A stretch of DNA of 64,000 bases. Source: Chloranthus sessilifolius (Eukaryota > Streptophyta > Magnoliopsida > Chloranthales > Chloranthaceae). The stretch is taken from NCBI GenBank assembly GCA_021018995.1, contig CM037590.1:102921097-102985096 (forward strand), written 5' to 3'. Both the position numbers and the translations under genes were made by a program. This document shows, piece after piece, positions 22,896 to 33,360 of this stretch (its first letter is position 1; each line of letters begins with the position of its first letter). The notes under the pieces were generated by a model. It saw only the letters and a list, made by a program, of their open reading frames with translations. It did not search any database and had not been told where the DNA came from.

Positions 22896-24011
22896 TTATA
22901 GAGCATTCATCGACCTATGAGGCTGATTATTTCTTTGCATCGAGTTGTGCTGCCAGGATAGATTTTGGTGGTTCCTCCAGCTTGGATTGTAAATGTTGAC
23001 ACAACCATAGTTATTATCCAGTCGTTGGAAGGAACTCACTGTAGCAGGATGATTTTGGGTTTTTGAGGGGGGTAAAGGGGCAGCAAGATATGTCGGAACC
23101 TCTTGAGTAGGGTTCTGATTCAGACCATGAACCTCACCTCTTAGAGATGTTGGGTGTAATTTTATACCCAACATGGACTGAAATTTTATCTTCCAAAGTT
23201 TCAACTTTGGAAGAAAAGTCATCTTTGCTTTCAAGTTGTACAACCTTCCTCACTTAGGAGGTGTACTTCTTAAAATCTTTGGGTCAGTCTGTCTCGATGC
23301 AGGGTGTTGCACCGATTCCACACTGACGGTCTTGAAAAAGTTCCCATGCATCTGTTATGATAAATGAGAGAAACATACCCCCACAAATATCATCAATCCA
23401 TTATCAGGTTTGTTCATTTAAGCCTTCATGTAAATTGAGCACTAATTCCCAGCACGAAACGTCATGATGAGGGAAACTAAGCAGAAGCTCATTGAAATGT
23501 TTCCAGCTTTCATAAAAGACTCTTCCGGAGTTTGATAAAATGCAGTGATTACCTTCCAGAATTGACTCGTATTACAGGTTAGGAAGTACTTAAAATACGT
23601 TTTGTAACTCCTCCCAACTAGTAACGAGTCAATGGGCAAAGAGTGCAGCCATTGCTTCGCCCTGTCTCTAACTGAAAATGGAAAAAGCCTTGGACAAGTG
23701 ACCTCCTTTGATAAGTTTTTAATTTTAAATAAATCATAGTTTTCTAGAAAGGAAGTTAAATGCATATGGGGATCTTCGTAACCATCCCCATGAAATATAG
23801 GAAGTAATTGAATCACTTTGGGCTTGATCTCGAGGACCCCATCACCGGTGGCTACAGGTACACGAATACATGAGGAAGGTTCTAGACTAGCTGGTGTATA
23901 ATACTCCCTCAATGTTCTAGTCATATGGTCCTCTCCCGCTATAATGGATCTGAATGAAAATGAGGCAGGAAAACTAGAACGTTCAAAAACTACGATGTTT
24001 GAGTAGAACAA
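22896..24011 (-). pseudogene. Athila-1 gag (fossil)
   Basis: Minus-strand gag remains of Athila type. PKVIQLLPIFHGDGYEDP followed by HLTSFLENYDLF and then LFPFSVRDRAKQWLHSLP is the family's capsid signature. A C-terminal part (22896-23243) is Asn/Gln-rich. It closely resembles the gag at 28577-29338. No protease or polymerase follows. Several breaks. Confidence 0.88.
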
Positions 24012-24301
24012 GAGCTAGCGTAACTAAACAGACCCGTTCTCTAAAGCCAAAGATTTAGTTGCCAAAGAGAGAAGAATTGCAACCTTGCCTTGGCCGAAAC
24101 AGAAACAAGAAATAAAAATAACATAATTATCCTAATTAATGAAAATCGGAAGCACATACCTTAGCCTCTTACAGCGTCCCGTGATAAGCCTTTGGTGCGC
24201 TAAAGCCTTCAATCCTCCTAGCCGAGAAATAAAAACAAACTAGGGTTAGTATAATGATATAAATATTTAATAAAATAGAAATCAAATAAGATAAAGCTGA
24301 A

Positions 24302-24320
24302 ATCCCCGGCAATGGTACCA
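24302..24320 (-). promoter_or_regulatory. Athila-1 primer binding site
   Basis: Minus strand TGGTACCATTGCCGGGGAT, close to the Athila site complementary to tRNA-Asp (TGGCGCCGTTGCCGGGG form). It follows the LTR end after six bases. Confidence 0.85.
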
Positions 24321-25099
24321 AAAACTTGATATTCTTAAAATATGACCTTGCAAGTGCACAAGTTTCGATGTACTAGGGCAAGTACAAGGGTGTCGAACCA
24401 CAGGGATTTATTGTTTATCTCGACTTAATTTCTGTTTTATAAAATACTTTGTAACATCAGATTTCCTAAATTATTTAAATAAAAGAAAACCTAAATAGTT
24501 TGAAAATAAGAGAAGAGAAGTCAGTCTTGAATCTCTCTTGGATTTTAGATTCCTAAACAATAAAACTTATTTCTTTTCTATAATGAATCCCAGGTACCCC
24601 CGCTCTTGGCTACAAGCTCAGTCACTTCGTTTATGAATTAGAGAGATCTAATCATGAGTTTGATAAATCAAATCATCAAGGCATCATTGAACAAACCAAC
24701 AAAAACTACCCTGTAAGGCCTAGTCGGTCGATGAGTATCCTATCTAGGCTACAAGGCCACTGGAATTAAACTAAATAAGATTACAATGTTACTATCACGT
24801 TCTCGATCTAGTCGGAACCTCAAACATGCAATCGTACTATAAACGAAACTCACAAATAGAAAAAGAAACCAGAAAGTTATTCGAATACTTATCCAAAATT
24901 TACAAGAGATCCCAGGCCGAAGATTTAAGCATGCATCGATCCAAAGACCTTCATCATTGTTGAATTAGGCTCTGGCCGATGATCACATTAAATCTCCCTC
25001 TATTACAGAATTATTCCTAACCTAAACTAAGGAAACTCATGCCAAAGCTCCCTAGAAAAGTTTCACCGTGCGAGTCCCCTAAAACCTAACCCTAAGGTC

Positions 25100-25110
25100 C
25101 TTATTTATAG
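25100..25110 (-). promoter_or_regulatory. TATA box of Athila-1 5' LTR
   Basis: CTATAAATAAG on the minus strand. The equivalent site in the 3' LTR is where Tat-1 inserted (14518/14519). Confidence 0.75.
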
Positions 25111-25306
25111 AGTATAAGGCCCTAGAACATTGTACATGGCAAGTAGCCCTAAAGAATCCCTAAAAAATCCTCCACGGAAGAAGAATCCAAATGGAAATCT
25201 GCATAGCTTGAGTAATCCAACTTGTAGAAGAGAAATCCGGAGAAGATCTCGGATGTCAGAGTTTATCCACAACTGGACCTGATTTCTCCCTTGAAAATAC
25301 TATTGT

Positions 25307-25618
25307 GACCGGTCGAAATTCTCGACCGGTCGGGCTTCAGGTTTCTTCTCCAGGTTGAAGACACTTCGTGGGCTTTAGATTTACTTTTACTCCTGATCGG
25401 TCAAAAATATATATTAAGATTTAATGCATTCTGCTCCTTCAATTTCTGACCGGTCGAACAAGTTGTGACCGGTCCATCTTGATTGTTCTGAAGCTGCCGA
25501 GAGTGTTGACTGGTCGAAACTAGCATTCCGACCAGTCCAAATGGACTCTCTTCTTTTCCTCTTGGGTTCCTCTCTACTGCGCGATTAAGACCGATCGAAT
25601 CTTCATTTGTGACCGGTC
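25307..25618. repeat. Athila-1 LTR GACCGGTC inverted-repeat array
   Basis: GACCGGTC pairs at 25307-25331, 25448-25474 and 25588-25618, with weaker copies between. Paired sites are 17-22 bases apart and read as GACCGGTCGAA with the complement opposite. The array lies 200-510 bases upstream of the TATA box. Confidence 0.9.
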
Positions 25619-25881
25619 AGAATAACCTTTCAGGGCATTCCTTCACTGTTCTTCCTTGGATTCTTGCCATTGCTTTGGGTTTCTTCATAACTTTGCTCTT
25701 TTAACACATTTATTGTTTATCCTGCTTTTACACTTGTTGCAACACAACACAAACTACAAGAACACATTAATAGTCAAATGAAGATTAACAAGGCCAAGAT
25801 CTTGGGATAAATTTTACTACTTTTAATATCGATCACATTTACACCCCGCTTCTGTCGTACCCGTGAACTTAGTTACTAGCC

Positions 25882-26163
25882 ATGACAAGCAAGCCCACCA
25901 CACGGGAACAGATCGAATGCATCGTAGAAAGGCAAGCCTGAAGGCAAAGTGATCCCCCAGACCATCTGGACCAGATAATCTGGAATGAGATTAACCAGAT
26001 CCAGCAACTGTTGGCCAGGAAGGACAAGTTGGAGAGGGCGTTAGGGTATATCCCTAATGTCCGGGCGTCAACCTCTACACCTCCCCCATCCCCGTCCCCT
26101 CCAGATTCATTGCCCTACACAGTTGCACCATCTCCAGTTACACCCCTTCCAAATCTTAAGTAG
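25882..26163 (+). pseudogene. Small ORF remnant of a plus-strand Athila-type element
   Basis: Plus-strand remains starting MTSKPTTREQIECIVERQ, with a helical middle (NEINQIQQLLARKDKLERA) and a Pro/Ser-rich end (TPPPSPSPPDSLPY). It resembles in plan the small ORF of Athila-1 and that of the gag-only element: helix, then Pro-rich tail, then a GAGGACA motif about 240 bases on (26402). Athila-1 inserted 46 bases before its ATG, so its promoter is not visible. Broken. Confidence 0.45.
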
Positions 26164-26516
26164 AGGAACCATTAGAAAAGGGTGGAGTCTCCGAGCTACT
26201 GCTTATTTTTGTATAGGTTTTTCCTAGGATGGGTGCTACTACCTATTTTTGTATAGGTTTTTCCTAAGATTTCTATTGGTTGTATATTTTTGTTTAGCTT
26301 CTTTGTTGTAATTCATTTTTTAGGTAATTAATTTTGAATGTAATATATATATTTTGTTAACTCATTTTTTTTCTTGTTATTCTTACCAATCCTTTCATAT
26401 GCACTGAGGACAAAGTAAGCTCGAAAGTTACGGAATTGAAACAGTCACTGCAACAAATACGGATTATGAATAGATTGGAACTACCACTCATTTTTTTCTT
26501 GTTATTCTTACCAATC
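26164..26516 (+). other. Noncoding 3' remnant with 31-bp direct repeat
   Basis: No gene. Contains GCACTGAGGACAAAGTAAG near 26402, like the first purine tract motif of Athila-type elements. ACTCATTTTTTT followed by CTTGTTATTCTTACCAATC occurs at 26360-26391 and again at 26486-26516. Confidence 0.55.
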
Positions 26517-26791
26517 TCCAATGCCTCCTTCCTGACACAGTGCTACTGTACCGTCGGCGCTTCTAGTACGAAGCGTCGATGCCCCTATATAGCACTACCA
26601 CCCTAGTTCTACAAATGCGGTGGCGCATTTAGTGAGAAGCGATTACGCTTCTTGAGGGTATTCATGAGAAAACTTGGTGCGTAGTTAATATTCCCCATTA
26701 AGCGATAACTACCACTGACTTACATAAGAAGCACTGACGCCCAAAGAGGAACTCGCTGGAGCGTCTCTCGTGGTCAATGGGTAGTGATGGT
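26517..26791. repeat. Left part of ~300-bp tandem array, GAAGCG-rich
   Basis: Contains GAAGCGATTACGCTTC (an inverted repeat) near 26636 and ends with TGGTCAATGGGTAGTGATGG. The array resumes at 34871 after the inserted gag-only element; TGGTCAATGGGTAGCGATG recurs at 35171. With the insertion removed the spacing between these copies is 321 bases. Confidence 0.75.
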
Positions 26792-26998
26792 TGATCAGTC
26801 ACATAATTTACCATTTTATCACCCTTAACTTAGTGTTGTTAGGACTTAGTTTGCTACTAATAAATCACTGATTTGTAGATATTAAAGATAATCAGTAAAA
26901 GAGAGCCTAAATGATAATATTCATCAAAATGGACTCAAAAAGAAATAAGAATGACGATTAAGAGTTAAAGGCGATTCACCAATAGCTGAACACTGAGA

Positions 26999-27195
26999 AA
27001 TCGTAATTCAACAAAAAGACAATTCTTCAGAAGATGACAAAAGAAGGAAAACAAATAAGAAAATCGTCCCAAAAAGAAAGCACAAGAAGAGAAAATCGTG
27101 ATTAATGATTTTCCAAAGAAGCGAGAATAGAAACAGAAATCGTGATTGATGATTTTCTAAACAAAAGAAGAAAATGAAAAAATCGTTATCTACGA
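26999..27195. repeat. AAATCGT/ACGATTT array in 5' LTR of gag-only element
   Basis: AAATCGT and its complement occur as close pairs, for example GAAAATCGT and ATGATTTTC at 27091-27113. The 3' LTR counterpart at 33661-33683 has perfect 9-base arms around five bases. The array lies 290-480 bases before the TATA box. Confidence 0.85.
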
Positions 27196-27482
27196 TCGCG
27201 AAGCTTTCTACTACAACTGTTACTGCTGATCACGTGAGAACTATCACCGCCATGAACCAAACTAGAAGATCTCTGGAATTAGAAGTCTAGTGGATCATGG
27301 ATCTAAGAAGAATGATGAAGATATACCCCGGAGGACTCTGCTACTGAAGATTAAAAGAACAATCCAGAAACACATCAACGGTTGAAAGCAAGGAAAGATA
27401 AAATTAGGAATTAGAGTTATATTAGGAATCTTTATTAGTTTCTTTTTATAGAATTAGATATTTGTAAACTGACTCCTTATGA

Positions 27483-27492
27483 TATATAAATA
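27483..27492 (+). promoter_or_regulatory. TATA box of gag-only element 5' LTR
   Basis: TATATAAATA on the plus strand, with a matching CTATAAATA in the 3' LTR at 34062-34070. Confidence 0.75.
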
Positions 27493-28291
27493 AGAGAGCT
27501 CGGTATAGGAATAAGCATAAAAGAATTTCAGCATCAATTGACGCCTAAGGTTGGATTTTCTTCCGATCACAGTAGTGTATACTAGTTAGAATAGATTAGA
27601 TATCAAAGGTTTCTCAAGAGAAATTGACGACTGCAATTGAGTGTTGAAGATTAGAGTAGATATTTGTAATTTCTTAAGAGCAAATGATGTCTGAAGCTGA
27701 GGGGTGAAGGATATATTTTATTTTACTTTTTAGTTTAGAATTTATTTGCTTTGTAAACATCTCTATGTTTTGATTTGATTTGACGACTCAGGTTAGACTT
27801 TGTAGATTAGTGTAATGGTTTTTACTTATTCATCATCAACGTTCTAAGGTTTGATTGACGCCCATATTTTAGGAAGCTGTTGATTAGATTAAATCTGTAT
27901 TGGTAGGATCTTAGACTTGATTGACGACCAATGCTAGGAGACTTGAAATATGGTGTAACGGTACTGTTTATTTTTATAAATATCCGATATCATAAGATTG
28001 GGATTGACGACCTCAATCTGAAGGAGGATTAGGATTTATTTTTCTGCACTTTAGATTAAGAAAACCAATCTTTTATTCATATTTCTCCAGTAGATTAGAT
28101 CTTAAAGATATATAAAAGTTTTTAAGATAAGAATTTAAATAGAAGATTGAGATAAGGAGATAAATAGATAAATAAACTTCCTCGTGAGAACGATCTTAGG
28201 CTAGTACTATAATTTCCATTGTGCGCTTATAATAGGTTAAGACTTGAGTTTAAACATAATTTAAATACATAACAAGAATCGACCAAATTTT

Positions 28292-28311
28292 TGACGCCGC
28301 TGTAGGGGAAG
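28292..28311 (+). promoter_or_regulatory. Primer binding site of gag-only element
   Basis: TGACGCCGCTGTAGGGGAAG starts six bases after the LTR end. It resembles the tRNA-Asp-type Athila PBS with changes. Confidence 0.8.
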
Positions 28312-28576
28312 CGGAATTTATCTTTATTTCTTATCTAATATTTTTATTCTTTTAGAAACCAATATTTATCTTTCTCTTTTTATTTTTTTATATTTTTATT
28401 TTTCTTTAATCACTTCTTAATCCTTTACAAGTTTATTTGGAGGAACGAATCGAGTTTTCAACACTTTTGAGGGCCCCAGAAATTCGAAACTCAGATTTGT
28501 TTCTCTCGCTGCTTGCTAATATAAAAAGTAAATAATACTAAAATCAAATCTAAATACAATAAGTGTCTATATCAGT

Positions 28577-29338
28577 ATGACACATAATGGTCAAAACATG
28601 ACTAAAACCATGGGGGACTACTATGCTTTAACACATCTTACACCTCCGCCATGTATACAATTATTCCCTATGACCGGTAATATGACTTTTAAAATTACGC
28701 CCAAAATATTTCAAGCACTTCTAATATTTCGTGGGATAAGGAATGAAGATCCTTATTCACATTTAAGATAGTTTATAGAAGCGTGCAACCTTATTCTCCG
28801 CAAAAATTTGCCAGAAACATCTCTTCGTCTAAGGCTGTTCTCATATTCTCTTAGAGATGAGGCAAAGCAGTGGATACACTCCTTACCTCATAATTCGTTC
28901 GGTAATTGGGAGGACTTGGAACAAGGATATCTCGAGAAATGCTTCCCAATCCACATACCAAATCAAATCCGGTATCTTATTAGAACTTTCCATCAAACTC
29001 CGGATGAATCTCTCCAAGAGGGATGGACCTGCCTTAACGATCTCTTATATAGGTTTCCTCATCATGAAGTCACCCGTTGGCAAATAGTCCTCACTTTCTA
29101 TGAAGGTCTTAATGAAAAAACCCGGCACATAGTTGATGTTACCTGTTGGGGGAAGTTTCATACTTTATCTACGGAGGCAGCTTGGGAATTCTTTGAGCAC
29201 TTTAGTGAGGAACCAGTGCAATGCCAAGCACCGAGTGAGATTGAATCAGAGATTTCAAGGAGTATACCTCTTCAACAGAGAGAGTTATACAAATTAAAAT
29301 CAATGATGAATTATCTTTCAAAATTATAACTTTTGAAG
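28577..29338 (+). pseudogene. Gag of gag-only element (fossil)
   Basis: Athila-type capsid remains: TFKITPKIFQALLIFRG, then LRLFSYSLRDEAKQWIHSLP and FHQTPDESLQEGW. It resembles Athila-1 gag and, more distantly, Athila-2 gag. The C-terminal KLKSMMNYLSKL suggests a helix. A further stretch to about 29590 (WLQHDRIQTELLNNFLKS) continues the gag tail. A few breaks are present. Confidence 0.88.
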
Positions 29339-29598
29339 GCAAAAATTCAATCTCTGATGGGTGTGAAATTGCACCCAACATCTCAAAGAGGAGAAGCTTG
29401 TGAACCTAACGACAACCTAACTCAGGAAGTTCATTAGCACTCTCCAGTATTTTGCCCCACGCAGAGCCAATACCATATTGGAGCTGAGGAAGCCCTGATG
29501 CAGATAGCCGAAAGTTGGCTGCAACATGACCGGATTCAAACAGAGCTACTCAATAATTTCCTGAAATCCATTACATGATTAGAAACTCAGGTAGAGCA

Positions 29599-30339
29599 AT
29601 TAACCATTTTGGATACCAAGAGAGAGAGTAGTTATTCTTCCTCATGGCCAGTTGGCAACCTAGGATGACATACTTTTATGGGAGGAACATCAACTCCCCT
29701 TGATTATTATTGAGGCCCCTCCTGAAACCGTCGAGCTATCGACTCACCCGTAGCAAACACTTGTAAATTATGTATTTAATTTCGTACTGTTAGGAAATAC
29801 CTTACTATTCACTATGTATATAGACACATAATCGTAAAGACTTTTTCGTAGTGTCACAATCACTTAAAATCGTATGGATTTACGGTCCTGAGTGATTTGA
29901 AGAGTCAAACCGTAGTGAGTACGATTTGAAGTGTCATAGAGTCTCACTTTTGCTCTGTAGAATCGTAATTAACCATTTTGGATACCAAGAGAGAGAGTAG
30001 TTATTCTTCCTCATGGCCAGTTGGCAACCCAGGAGGACATACTTTTATGGGAGGAACATCAACTCCCCTTGATTATTATTGAGGCCCCTCCTGAAATCGT
30101 CGAGCTACCGACTCACCCGTAGCAAACACTTGTAAATTATGTATTTAATTTCGTACTGTTAGGAAATACCTTACGATTCACTATGTATATAGACACATAT
30201 AATCGTAAAGACTTTTTCGTAGTGTCACAATCACTTAAAATCGTATGGATTTACGGTCCTGAGTGATTTGAAGAGTCAAACCGTAGTGAGTATGATTTGA
30301 AGTGTCATAGAGTCTCACTTTTGCTCTGTAGAATCGTAA
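29599..30339. repeat. 369-372 bp tandem duplication carrying AATCGTA motifs
   Basis: Two nearly identical copies, 29599-29967 and 29968-30339, differing by only a few changes. Each has a coding-like first half and a second half with AATCGTA and TACGATTT in inverted order (for example 29867-29930), the same core as the LTR array. The block ends about 190 bases before an internal TATA box. Confidence 0.93.
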
Positions 30340-30531
30340 CAAAACAATTCTAAGGAATAGTCGATTCCAGTAATCGATCTCATCGGTTACATTGGAAGAA
30401 GTACCCATTTAAAATTGTAAAGGAAGCAGTCAAGCAACGCATTCAATTTTGCCACTTCCTAACCACTCTAGCCTAGGAACCTACGCATTGACATTTACTT
30501 CGAAGTGACGGTTTAAAGCCAAGCCTCTTCC

Positions 30532-30539
30532 CTATAAAT
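30532..30539 (+). promoter_or_regulatory. Internal TATA box before small ORF
   Basis: CTATAAAT on the plus strand, with the ATG of the small ORF about 70 bases downstream (30609). The motif block 29599-30339 lies immediately upstream. Confidence 0.6.
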
Positions 30540-30608
30540 CCATACCCATCCATAGCCTAAAACTAGTTCATAACTTTTCTTCTTCCTCCATCCTTAACCC
30601 TAAACCCC

Positions 30609-30725
30609 ATGACGAAAGAACATAACCTGAGTGATTTCAGTGAAAGACTTGATCAAATTCTCAAGATATATGGAGCTGAACTCCAGGTTGCACAGCAAAA
30701 AGTAGAAGATCTGAAGCACCAGTGA
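30609..30725 (+). pseudogene. Small second ORF of gag-only element
   Basis: Starts MTKEHNLSDFSERLDQILKI and continues as a predicted helix (YGAELQVAQQKVEDLKHQ). Downstream sequence to about 30990 is Pro/Ser/Leu-rich. No family is recognised. Position and plan match the small ORFs at 17715-17939 and 25882-26163. It is probably a fossil. Confidence 0.45.
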
Positions 30726-30999
30726 TATACTCGAGATGCTGAATCGACCCTAAACCTAATCCAAATCTGAAACCATATAACAAGAGCCCATTTTCCCTCA
30801 CTTCCTAACCCTTATACCCTTACAACCCACCCAGAATGTGACTTCCTATACGATAAGGATGGGCTACTATTTCTAGTCTCCTCTCCCATCCTACCCTTGA
30901 TCTCCCTGCCACCCATCTCCATAGCTCATAGTTCTCCCTTCCTAACTCTATAGTCTCTTCGTTCGATCTTTGCATGGGAGTGGTATAGGCTGATTAGGG

Positions 31000-33360
31000 G
31001 GCTGAGATGTGTCCTCTTCCAACTCCTCAACTTCTTTTCGTAACTGCAATAAGGGTGCAGTTGATCATTCATGAGGACCAATTTGGAAGATAGAGGGGAG
31101 ACTTCGACTGCTCTTGGAGTAGCAAACCACGGGGTGAATACCCTTTTAAAAGAAGAGGAGGGGAGGTGACCCTGCAAAGGCATGGTTATGCCTCTAGTGG
31201 GAGGGAATGAGAGACTTTGATTGAAGGTGGTTAGAAGCCGAAGACATGTTCTTATCTTGGACGTTGCTGTCAGTGTCTTAGTTTAGTGTGTGTCTAGATT
31301 TTTCCTAGGTATTTTTTTTTATGTAATTATTTTTCTTTCCCTTCTCCTGTAAATAGTTCATATATAAATATACAAAGTTTTTTTTTTTTTTTTGCTATTT
31401 TTTTTTCACTAACAGTACTAACATCTAGCTTTGTAGTTCTATAAAATCGGTAGTATTTCTCCTAAGTTTGGGGGAAGATTTTTTATTCTTTTATAGATTA
31501 TAAACCCGGTAACTAACCCAGTATTTACAATAAGGTAATAATTTTCATGTATTCCCCTGTTTTGCACAATGAGGACATTGTCCTATTTTAGTTTGGGGGG
31601 GATATATATATATATATTTTAAATTTTTTGTTTAAATTTTAGATTTTTTTTAGAAAGTTAATCATTATATGGGAATTATAAGAAAAAAATTGAAAATTCG
31701 AAATTCTTAGTAATCCATCATAGTAGTAGTTTAAAAATCAAAATAAAAATAGTTATAATTCAAGGTAAAACATCTCGAGACATTGTATCAGATGAATGTT
31801 TGAAACTATAAGATTGATCTGAACTGCAAATATTTTAGATTATAGTTTCAAAATTATAGAATCAGTGAGCTATAGAGCTTATTTCCTCTTCTATTCTGAG
31901 AAAGAAAGACTGTTTTTATTCACACTAACATTTCCTTGAACTTCTCTACTATCTGAAATCTCATTACTGAACTTAGAATCAAGAAATTCTATAAATATAA
32001 TGATTTATTTAGTGAGAACTATCTATTAAATATATCAAAACAATAAGACATCCATATTAGTAAATCGTGAAAATGATCAAAGGCCATCTTTTGTTAAATC
32101 AGAGCCAAAAATTCAAAATCCCAGAATATTTTACCCTTTGAACCCATATTAGAAGCCTAAAGCCAAATTTCTTTGTGCCAAAATCTTATAAACCTTTAAC
32201 CATATCTGCTACCCAAAACTTTCTACCTTTAACCCTTACAGTTTCTGAGAGTTTAGAATGTAAAAGAAGGGGAGAAGAGGGAGTGAAAGGAGTATGATTT
32301 AACAGATAAAAGATCTGCTGAAAAGGATACAAGTAAGAAGAAATATATTCGTATAAAAATTATGGGAAAAAAGAATGAAAAATCGTAAAAAGACGATTTG
32401 GAAAAGTAAAAAGAAGAGAAATCGTAAAATACGATTCTGTGAAAAAAGAGAAGCAAAAAAAGCTTCCAACCTGAAAAAATAATGGGATTTATACTAGAAA
32501 AGAAATGGGAAGAAGTTATCCAAAATAGGGATACTTACTGAAGCTGAAAAATATAGAAGAAGAGAAGGATGAGTTAAATTCTCATAAATAATCTTGAATC
32601 TTCTTTACCTTTTTCTTTGTAACCTTCTGAAAACTCAAAGCCCCATTTCAAGCTGAAGGAAAGACCTTTGAGATTTATGAATTGCAAAAATATGAGTCTA
32701 GAAGAGATATGTGAAGTAGATACTATGACTAAATGAAGAAGTTATATGAATAGAATTGATTATCTTTTTCATGAGATTTATCTTCTTAGTTAATTGTTAG
32801 ATAAAAATTGCATATATATATCTACAATATTGTGAGAACCCAAAATTTCAATTATTCTTGAGAGTATGTCAATAAGTGAGAGTTTAGATGAAAATATTTT
32901 CTAAAAACTGCAGTTTAGAAAAATCTATGATGAATAAATTTTTCACTAATAAGCACACACTCCAAGCTATACTGAATTAAAATTATTGAGTTCTGATAGA
33001 GGATAATTACGATGATGGAAAGCTAAGGATAAAGATTTGAATATTTTTGAGAAAAATAATGAACATGTAATGAATAATTGAGTATTTAGTATATAAAAAA
33101 TTAATCTATATTTAAAATTTTTACTTTTAAAAATTATTTTGAAAAGAGAAAAAATGTATTTTGAAAGTTTGTAGGTAACTTCACTGAAAACCTTCAGGAG
33201 ACTATAACTCCTCCAATAGGGATCACCTAGGGGTTTAAAGGCTTGTTGTATCTGCTAAATGCAATCGTGTTCCCTACGAAAGTAACATTTAAATTCATAG
33301 TTTTAGATATTTTATGTTTCCTTGTTTACTAGGGACTAGCAAAACTTAAGTTTAGGGGTG
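31000..33360 (+). other. 3' noncoding region of gag-only element
   Basis: No gene. In order: GAGGACATTGTCC and a GTTTGGGGGG tract (31565-31600), a purine-rich stretch (about 32240-32660) with AAATCGT inverted repeats (32380-32399, 32419-32436), the conserved block (33165-33300) and the PPT (AAGTTTAGGGGTG) touching the 3' LTR. Confidence 0.75.
32380..32436. repeat. AAATCGT inverted repeats in 3' noncoding region
   Basis: AAATCGT and ACGATTT around six bases at 32380-32399, then AAATCGT and ACGATT at 32419-32436. This is the third place in the element with the motif. Confidence 0.85.

Larger units (their letters stand above)
14519..25835 (-). mobile_element. Athila-1: gag-only Athila-type LTR element, interrupted by Tat-1 and Athila-3
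   Basis: A minus-strand element: 5' LTR at 24327-25835, PBS at 24302-24320, gag at 22896-24011, a motif array, a small second ORF near 17715-17939, a long 3' noncoding region and a 3' LTR remnant (14519-15277). No protease, RT or integrase remains are visible, so it fits the non-autonomous gag-only (TR-GAG) class. Over the first 150 or so aligned LTR bases roughly one in eight differs by eye, which makes it one of the older insertions here. Broken several times. Confidence 0.85.
24327..25835 (-). repeat. Athila-1 5' LTR
   Basis: 1509 bp. On the minus strand it starts TGATCGATATT and ends ATCA beside the PBS. It contains a GACCGGTC motif array (25307-25618), a TATA box (25100-25110) and a GGCTACAAGCTCA module (24608) also found in Athila-2 LTRs. 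The right flank CATTT is the expected target duplication; its partner is outside the window. Confidence 0.92.
26792..28285 (+). repeat. 5' LTR of gag-only element
   Basis: 1494 bp, starts TGATCAGTCAC and ends GACCA. It holds an AAATCGT inverted-repeat array (26999-27195), a TATA box (27483-27492) and several copies of TTGACGAC downstream, in the likely transcribed part. Confidence 0.93.

Noticed and set aside
26360-26516. 31-base direct repeat as a target duplication of an inserted element
   Set aside because: Far too long for a retroelement or Mutator duplication, and the 94 bases between hold no element ends; probably a local duplication.
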